Below, in pieces: positions 33,254 to 39,691 of a DNA stretch of 39,691 nucleotides. The DNA lies in the NCBI GenBank assembly GCA_030433115.1, contig JAUILH010000022.1, positions 1-39,691 of the forward strand, read 5' to 3'. The stretch's first letter is position 1. Every line of letters begins with the position of its first letter. Origin of the DNA: Bacteroidia bacterium (GTDB lineage Bacteria; Bacteroidota; Bacteroidia; Flavobacteriales_D; JAUILH01). The position numbers and the translations under genes were made by a program. The notes below the pieces were generated by a model. The model ran no database searches. It was not told the DNA's origin and saw only the letters and a list, made by a program, of their open reading frames with translations.

Positions 33254-36200
33254 ATGAAGACACAGATCACGATATTGTTATTCGCACTTTTGAGTTCTCT
33301 GACTGCGCTTGGAGGCACCCAGACCTATACAGGTGTTTTAATTGGGTCAAATATTTCCACAACCAACCAGATTCATCATCAGGATGGGGAATTTCCGACC
33401 ATGCAGAGTAATCCATCCACATGGTGGCAGGACTTCACTAACTACAAAGTAACTAATAAGATTAGTTTAAAATGGGATAGAAGCCAGGTTGATGTTTATG
33501 ACCAGACTTTTACCACAACAGTTAATCTATTGATAGAATATGAGAAGGAAGATTTTACAATTCATTCACACACCACCAGTTTAACAGTGAGTGGAGATTT
33601 GGTAGGTGCGACAAGTGATGAGTTGGATGTATTTGTTTTTGAAGGTGGTCATAGAGTTAAAGTGACCATTACCAGCATCACAGGCTCGGTAGATGATTTG
33701 ATACTGAGTAGTGACATTGAAGTAGAGCGCTATTACAGTTTTGATGAAGCTCAGGTAATTACAGGATTAAGCAGTTTACAGTCAACAGCAACAGACAATA
33801 ACATAGAGATTCGATGGAATCCACTACCAGATGCGGAATACTACGATTTAGAGTGGGTTTTTATCAATGATTACGATGGCATAGGCACTTACCTGTCGGA
33901 TTCAGATTTAAAGTTTGACTTTAGAAGAAACAGCACCCGAATAAGATTGCAGGGGAACTCATATCAATTGGCACCGATATTCGAGCATGGTGTAATTGCA
34001 TATCGAGTAAGGGGCGTTGGTAGAAAAGGGACTAACTTTGAATACGACTCAGAAGGCGCATGGACTTCCACGCAGGCCGGTGCTCTGTCTGTATTGAATA
34101 GCTCATATAAGTTTTATGTCACCAGTCCACATGAAGGGGATGGGATGAACTGGAGCTACAGTGCGGCCTATACAGAGGGCGGCAAACAATTTGAGGCAGT
34201 GAGCTACATGGATGGTTTGATGTTTAACCGCCAAAATGTGGGGAAGAACTACACAGAGAATCAAGCCATCATTCAGGAAACTTATTACGATCATCAGGGG
34301 CGTCCGGCATTGGCTACCTTGCCTACGCCAGTTGAAGAAATCGACATGGACTTTAGAGAAGGGTTTAATAAAAACTCACTTGGAGCTACCTACAGCCGAA
34401 CAGATTTTGACATAGACAATTCAACGGATGATTGTCTGGTAGATACCGATCCAATGAATGGCTTATATGGAACCAGTAAATACTATTCTCCCAACAATAC
34501 CAACAAAGACGAGTATCAAGCCTTTGTGCCTGATGCGAATGACTATCCATTTGTAAGAACAGAATATACCCCAGACAATACAGGACGTATTCGTCGTCAG
34601 GGCGCGGCAGGAGACGACTACCAATTAGGAAGCGACCATGAGACTCAATTCTTTTATGGCAGCCCAATGCAAAACAAGATCAATGATTATTTTGGGACAG
34701 ATGTCGGCTGGGCCGATAAATACCAAAGAAATGTAGTTCGAGATGCCAATGGTCAATTGTATATATCTTATGTTGATATGAGTGGGAGGGTGATTGCGAG
34801 CACTTTGGCGGGAGCTGCACCAGGCTCCAACAGTGCCTTGTCCACTAATACAGGAGCTACGCAAATCACCGGAGAATTGATCAACAGCAGTACCCTTCAG
34901 GATAACAGCACTTTTGGACAGTTAGAATTTACCAAGACATTTACTGCCGAGCACGCAGGCACCTATAGTTTCCAATACTACATGGAGCCAGGTCAGCTGG
35001 ATGATACCTGCCTGCTAAACAATGTATGTTTTGATTGTGTATATGATGTACACATCCAGGTAGTAGACATCAATTGTGGAGACATACTTTTAGATGAAAG
35101 CGCCACCATAGGATCATTGACCTTTGATAGTTTATGCAATGGAGACGCCACTTTTGAGTACGACTATGCTGATCTTGAAGCCAATTTAGTGATTGGTGAA
35201 TATCAAGTAAAAAAGACCTTAACGGTCAATATGGATGCTGTAGATACCTACACCGATATGTACATCAGAAATAATGATTGCTTGTTAACTTATGATGACT
35301 TTTATGATGCCTATATAGACAGCACAGATTTTAGCGGTTGCGGTTTAACTCCCTGTGAACTGCATTGCCTGGATAGCTTAGGCACTCTTCAGCAATACAT
35401 TGCCGATGGCGGCACTGAGTCCGAATACAATGCAGATTGGGAAGCATGTTTGACATCTTGTGAGACCTTCAATCCATGTTTGGGATATGAATCCGCCATG
35501 TTGTTTGATTTGAGCCCAGGAGGACAGTATGCATTGTATGATTACAATGACAGTACAGGTGTTTATACTGCCAGTAGTTATGATCTCTCAATTTTCAATA
35601 CAAGTAACGATCTGGAATCAGGTAGAGACTGGAAAGACCCTCACTTTGCTTATAAGAACGCAGACGGAACAGCGTCATTAATTGAGAACTCTTCCGGGAA
35701 CATGGTAGCCCCAACAGATGTATCGATTACATTAACAGACTTCATAGAGAACTGGCAACCATCCTGGGCAGAAAGTCTATTGGAGTCACACCCGGAATAC
35801 TGCTATCTGGAATTCTGTCACAACAATGCTGCCTCACATCAATACGATAGTTATATGATGCAAACAAACAGCTATCAGGCAGCTTTGGATTCAGGATACT
35901 TAAATCCTGTGAATGCTGCGGGCCCTCCAACAGGAATAGGTGCCAATACAAACAATCAGGATGATTACTTTGTAAGTGGAGATGGTACAATAGCTGACAT
36001 GCGCGACACGACTCGTACCTTCTACACGCTAGACAACACCACCCTGGATATGTGGGACATGGCTTGGTTTCTGACCTATTGTGGTGATGATACTACAGAT
36101 GCTGGAATTAGTGCGTGTTTGGCCACCATGGACTACGGGAAGGACACCTGTACCCGAGATTTGTTGTGGCAAAACTTCCGGGACTTGTATTTGTCCACTA

Positions 36201-37837
36201 AAGCCTTTTTATACAATGAGGATCAAATCGCTCATGCCATCGAGAATGGCTGCTATAATGGTTGTTTTGGCGTAACATCCTATGATCACAACAATGACCC
36301 CAATCCTTATGACGGAACCAACCCTCCATGCGACAATGCTGGAGATTATGAGGACAAGACCCCCATATTCTACGACATCAAAAGTCATGATTATTATGGA
36401 CTTTCTATTTCAAGCTTTATTAGCCAGTTAGAAACTGAGGTAAATGTACAGATGGATACCATCTGTCAAACTAATTGTGAAAACCAGGCAGATGATTGGA
36501 TTGCAGCTCTCTTTGAATGTTCACCAACATTAAGTACTTCCGACTCAACCGACTTTAGAAACGACTTAATAGACTTATGTGTACTTGGCTGCAACGAGAA
36601 TCATCCTCTAGGAGCCATAACGCTACCTTCTGGCACTACAATGACCAGTAGAAAAAGTACCACCGTGAGTTCATTTGATGATCTTTTAGAAGACTACTAC
36701 GGCTCTAGTTATGAAGATGAATTGTGCAATGTGTACCTGCTTACAGGACCAAATATTTACAATGACTCCACAAGCATGTACAACAGCACAGTAGACATGG
36801 ACACCTGCGCTTGTGATAAAATCATGTATGCCTATAACGCCTTTTTAGATAGTACATTGGTGCCATCTCATATAACAAGCAATGATGAGATGTTTACTTA
36901 CCTGTATGGCTTCCCAGCGGGTGGACATTTGAATGAGTTAGCTTGTGTTTGCCAGAGTGCCTGGTCAGAAGAACATGGCTCCACCGCTTATAGCGACACC
37001 CTGTATTGGGGAACAGACGCCTATAACTTTTTGGATACCACCACCACAGCACCGGATGTGCCAGCTACCATCGCATGTCCGACATGCGTGTATTGTGATC
37101 AGGTGAACTCTCATGTGTCAGCTTTTGATCTGGCATACCCTTATGCCGATACCACCGATAGGTATACCAACATGTTAACCAATTATTTGAATGAGAAACT
37201 GGATTTTGACTTGGCTTATGACCAATATCAAGACTTCATTGATTCTTGTGAGAACTATCCGTCATCCCAAATATGCAATGTTCCATTATTTTCTTCAGTG
37301 GGAGACACTTCTACTTGTGTGTCAGAACTTATTGCCTTGGCAGCCTTCAATGCACAAACAGCTTATGACAACTACTTGGCACAGGTCAAAGAAGACTTTA
37401 AAAAAGAGTATGTAGCCCATTGTTTAGATGTCGCAACCACCAATGAGCACATGGATATGCAGTACTACACCTATGAGTACCATGCTACGTTGTATTACTA
37501 TGATCAGGCGGGGAACCTGGTTCAAACGGTGCCACCTAAGGGGGTAGATGATGGTTTTACTCCAACAAATACTTCAAAAATCGGGGCAACTGACATCCCA
37601 TCACATACACTATCCACCCAATACCGTTACAATAGCTTCAATCAAGTCATAGAACAAGAAACCCCAGATGGCAGGAAGAGTAACTTCTGGTACGATTATG
37701 CCGGCAGATTGGTCTTGTCTCAAAATGCCAAACAAGCTGGCCAAACAGGCAATGTTTATTCCTATACCATCTATGATAGTTATGGCAGAGTGATTGAAGT
37801 AGGAGAATTGGACGCTTCAGCATCTATTACAGAGTAA
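33254..37837 (+). CDS. RHS-family giant protein, N-terminal part, ending at a frameshift
   Basis: 1527 aa up to the stop. A signal peptide ends near ALG|G (residue 21). A fibronectin-III-like unit covers about residues 168-275 (LQSTATDNNIEIRWNPLPDAEYYDLEW). Next comes the start of the RHS shell (ENQAIIQETYYDHQGRPALATLPTP, about 335-360). A long Cys-rich region follows (about 590-1400, with patterns such as CLLNNVCFDC and CPTCVYC), and then YD repeats (YYYDQAGNLVQTVPP, FWYDYAGRLVLSQNAKQAG, YDSYGRVIEVGEL). Family members run on directly into EVTRTYYD, which is found here one frame over. The stop is therefore premature, caused by the small duplication at 37829-37848. Confidence 0.85.
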   Translation: MKTQITILLFALLSSLTALGGTQTYTGVLIGSNISTTNQIHHQDGEFPTMQSNPSTWWQDFTNYKVTNKISLKWDRSQVDVYDQTFTTTVNLLIEYEKEDFTIHSHTTSLTVSGDLVGATSDELDVFVFEGGHRVKVTITSITGSVDDLILSSDIEVERYYSFDEAQVITGLSSLQSTATDNNIEIRWNPLPDAEYYDLEWVFINDYDGIGTYLSDSDLKFDFRRNSTRIRLQGNSYQLAPIFEHGVIAYRVRGVGRKGTNFEYDSEGAWTSTQAGALSVLNSSYKFYVTSPHEGDGMNWSYSAAYTEGGKQFEAVSYMDGLMFNRQNVGKNYTENQAIIQETYYDHQGRPALATLPTPVEEIDMDFREGFNKNSLGATYSRTDFDIDNSTDDCLVDTDPMNGLYGTSKYYSPNNTNKDEYQAFVPDANDYPFVRTEYTPDNTGRIRRQGAAGDDYQLGSDHETQFFYGSPMQNKINDYFGTDVGWADKYQRNVVRDANGQLYISYVDMSGRVIASTLAGAAPGSNSALSTNTGATQITGELINSSTLQDNSTFGQLEFTKTFTAEHAGTYSFQYYMEPGQLDDTCLLNNVCFDCVYDVHIQVVDINCGDILLDESATIGSLTFDSLCNGDATFEYDYADLEANLVIGEYQVKKTLTVNMDAVDTYTDMYIRNNDCLLTYDDFYDAYIDSTDFSGCGLTPCELHCLDSLGTLQQYIADGGTESEYNADWEACLTSCETFNPCLGYESAMLFDLSPGGQYALYDYNDSTGVYTASSYDLSIFNTSNDLESGRDWKDPHFAYKNADGTASLIENSSGNMVAPTDVSITLTDFIENWQPSWAESLLESHPEYCYLEFCHNNAASHQYDSYMMQTNSYQAALDSGYLNPVNAAGPPTGIGANTNNQDDYFVSGDGTIADMRDTTRTFYTLDNTTLDMWDMAWFLTYCGDDTTDAGISACLATMDYGKDTCTRDLLWQNFRDLYLSTKAFLYNEDQIAHAIENGCYNGCFGVTSYDHNNDPNPYDGTNPPCDNAGDYEDKTPIFYDIKSHDYYGLSISSFISQLETEVNVQMDTICQTNCENQADDWIAALFECSPTLSTSDSTDFRNDLIDLCVLGCNENHPLGAITLPSGTTMTSRKSTTVSSFDDLLEDYYGSSYEDELCNVYLLTGPNIYNDSTSMYNSTVDMDTCACDKIMYAYNAFLDSTLVPSHITSNDEMFTYLYGFPAGGHLNELACVCQSAWSEEHGSTAYSDTLYWGTDAYNFLDTTTTAPDVPATIACPTCVYCDQVNSHVSAFDLAYPYADTTDRYTNMLTNYLNEKLDFDLAYDQYQDFIDSCENYPSSQICNVPLFSSVGDTSTCVSELIALAAFNAQTAYDNYLAQVKEDFKKEYVAHCLDVATTNEHMDMQYYTYEYHATLYYYDQAGNLVQTVPPKGVDDGFTPTNTSKIGATDIPSHTLSTQYRYNSFNQVIEQETPDGRKSNFWYDYAGRLVLSQNAKQAGQTGNVYSYTIYDSYGRVIEVGELDASASITE

Positions 37838-39691
37838 AACAGAGGTAACCAGAACCTATTACGATAAAACATTGGACGCCACCATAGCTGCTCAATTTAA
37901 CAATGGGCAGAACTACCTGAGGCTAAGAATAGCCACGGTGGCCTACTATGATTCCTATTCTGGTAGTGACTTAACTTATGATCATGCCACGCATTATTCC
38001 TACGACCCACACGGCAATGTAGTAGAGAGCATTCAAGACTATCCGCGACTGGAAGACCTTGAGCAAGACATCAAGCGCACCGAATACGAGTTTGAATTGA
38101 TTTCTGGGAACGTTAACAAAGTAAAATACCAGGACGGCGAGAAAGACGCCTACTACCATCAATACGCCTATGATGCTGATAATCGCATACAGAGTGTGCA
38201 CACCAGTGAGGATGATTGCACCTATGATGAAGACGCGAGATACTTCTATTACCACCACGGTCCACTAGCCCGAGTAGAAAGAGGCGACCACAAAGTACAG
38301 GGTACAGACTATGCATACACCATCAATGGATGGTTAAAAGGCGTGAACTCTAACACCCTGGACAAGTCCAGAGACATGGGTAAAGATGGAGGCAGTGGTT
38401 ATAGCACCGCATTTACCAACCTGCACAGCAAGGTGGGAATAGACAAACTAGGCTTTACTTTGGGTTACTATGATGGAGACTACAGTGCCATCTCTCAACC
38501 GAGTGTTACAACAAACTTTGAGGCGGCTTATAGTGGAAACATCTTTGGGAACGCCTCAAGCAGCTTATACAACGGTAATATTCGCCACATGGTAACCGCT
38601 ATAGGCAGTTTAGACATCTTAGGAACAGCTTATGACTATGATCAGTTAAACAGACTCAAGGCCATGGATGTGTATGAGAACATAGATGTAACAGGCAATA
38701 CCTGGGATGTAACGGGAAGCGCGACTACAGACTACAATACAACATACGGTTACGATCCTAATGGAAACTTAATGACCTTGACCCGTAGAAATGATGCGGG
38801 GACATTGATGGATAACTTTACATATGATTATACAACCGGGACTAACCGATTGAACTATGTGGCAGATCCTGTTGGTGTGGTGTCATCGACTGACCTAGGG
38901 AACCAATCTAGTGGAAACTACACTTACACCGAGATAGGAGAATTAAAGAGTGATGTGCACGATGACATTACCAACATAGAATGGCGTGTAGACAAAAAGG
39001 TTAAGAAGATTACAAGAGGTACGACAGCCGGGGTTCAACAAATAGAATTTGAGTATGATGCCATGGGCAATAGGGTATTGAAGCTAGTAAAACCGGTGAT
39101 TGCAGGTGTGGTACAACCAGAGGCTACTTGGACCTACACTTACTACATGCGAGACGCTCAGGGGAATGTAATGGCGATTTACACCTCAGACAGAGATGGC
39201 GACATAGAAGAATTTACTCAAATTGAAATCCCGTTGTATGGGGCAAGCAGAGTAGGACAATATCAGAATGATGAGCTCATAGCGACCTATGACCATGGAG
39301 CGAGTCCAGGCAGTGAATTGAGTTTAGAGGCAGTTGTAGTTGGAGAAAGTGGACGCACTTTGGGTAACAAGATGTATGAGTACGCCAATCATCTGGGGAA
39401 TGTGCTGCTTGTCACCACAGACAGAAAACTGGCCGTAGATGTGGGCAGTAATGGTACTATAGACTATTTTGAGCCAGAGGTGGTGCAAGAGGTAGACTAT
39501 TATCCCTTCGGTATGGAGATGCCGGGTAGGAAGAACGTGAGCTCTGACCGTTACAGATATGGGTTTAACGGAATGGAGCAAGATCCTGAGTGGGATGGCA
39601 ATGAGGGGAATAGTTATACTACTATGTTCAGGCAGTATGATCCAAGAGTGGGGAGATGGTTGAGTTTGGATCCGGTGGTGCATCATCAGTT
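37803..39691 (+). CDS. RHS-family giant protein, C-terminal part in shifted frame, cut by window edge
   Basis: This frame opens after a TAG at 37800 and has no stop to the window end (about 629 codons). It has no ATG near its beginning; family similarity starts at 37839 (TEVTRTYYDKTLD). YD repeats follow (HYSYDPHGNVVESIQDY, YAYDADNRIQSVHTS, YGYDPNGNLMTLTRRN, EYDAMGNRVLKLV), then the segment YYMRDAQGNVMAIY and the RHS-associated core RYRYGFNGMEQD, FRQYDPRVGRWLSLDPV just before the edge. The variable C-terminal domain that follows this core in RHS toxins lies outside. It is the continuation of the gene at 33254, displaced by +1. Whether it is translated through frameshifting or is a broken gene cannot be told from sequence alone. 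Confidence 0.82.
37829..37848 (+). repeat. 10-bp imperfect tandem duplication causing the RHS frameshift
   Basis: ACAGAGTAAA is followed directly by ACAGAGGTAA. The first copy contains the in-frame TAA that ends the 1527-aa frame. Removing ten bases here gives ATT ACA GAG GTA ACC AGA ACC TAT TAC, which reads ITEVTRTYY and joins both halves in one frame. Confidence 0.8.

Noticed and set aside
37825..37845. Programmed +1 ribosomal frameshift at GAG TAA in the RHS gene
   Set aside because: No Shine-Dalgarno-like stimulator and no slippery P-site codon are visible; a 10-bp near-duplication explains the shift more simply. Kept only as an untested alternative.
37971..38316. Two open frames on the minus strand, one hydrophobic
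   Set aside because: They lie antisense to intact YD-repeat coding sequence whose frame is fully open; typical shadow frames of Tyr/Asp-rich repeats.
39324..39686. 120-codon minus-strand open frame at the window end, a possible immunity gene
   Set aside because: It is antisense to the RHS core motif; immunity genes lie downstream on the same strand as the toxin.

Overview
The window comes from a member of the Bacteroidota, most likely a marine Flavobacteriales-type bacterium. The signs are the acpP-fabF-rnc-IPExxxVDY gene order, many short lipoproteins with lipoboxes ending in SC(G), promoters of the TTG-N19-21-TAnnTTTG type, weak or absent Shine-Dalgarno sequences, and secreted families typical of this phylum (FISUMP, WG repeats, FG-GAP, very long RHS proteins). 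This placement is inferred from gene content, not from a marker-gene tree.

Left part (1-18.1 kb): mostly housekeeping and ordinary envelope genes. A minus-strand operon carries acpP, fabF, rnc and an IPExxxVDY protein behind a recognisable promoter. Next to it is a minus-strand flavoprotein that keeps the substrate-binding residues of iodotyrosine deiodinase. On the plus strand follow purN (almost leaderless), marC, a ribonuclease H with two viroplasmin-like domains, and an SDR oxidoreductase. A minus-strand block holds an MsbA-like ABC exporter, a lipoprotein, a DUF3291-like protein and an M1 aminopeptidase lipoprotein. After it come an orphan biotin-carrier protein and a YceI-like lipoprotein (plus), two large secreted proteins of unknown function (minus), a small Cys-containing lipoprotein and a strong bidirectional terminator.

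Middle part (18.1-22.7 kb): a PfkB-family sugar kinase, then a two-gene unit encoding a secreted protein with two FISUMP domains and a secreted WG-repeat protein that ends in a Hint (hedgehog/intein-type) domain. A Met-rich secreted coiled-coil protein and tRNA-Asn(GTT) with its own terminator follow.

Right part (22.7-39.7 kb): a roughly 0.5 kb non-coding stretch with a perfect palindrome, then one tightly packed plus-strand operon that runs off the window. It encodes a small beta-flower-like secreted protein, a 977-aa protein with twelve FG-GAP repeats, a 200-aa lipoprotein, a 2050-aa secreted protein with an SpvB-like N-terminus, and a giant RHS protein. FG-GAP/VCBS propeller, SpvB module and RHS shell are the building blocks of the B and C subunits of Tc (ABC) toxins. 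Here they sit on separate, individually exported polypeptides with a lipoprotein added, which is the best candidate for an undescribed system in the window. The RHS reading frame is broken at about 37.83 kb by a 10-bp imperfect tandem duplication. The second piece stays open to the window end and includes the RHS-associated core motif; any C-terminal toxin or immunity gene would lie beyond the edge.
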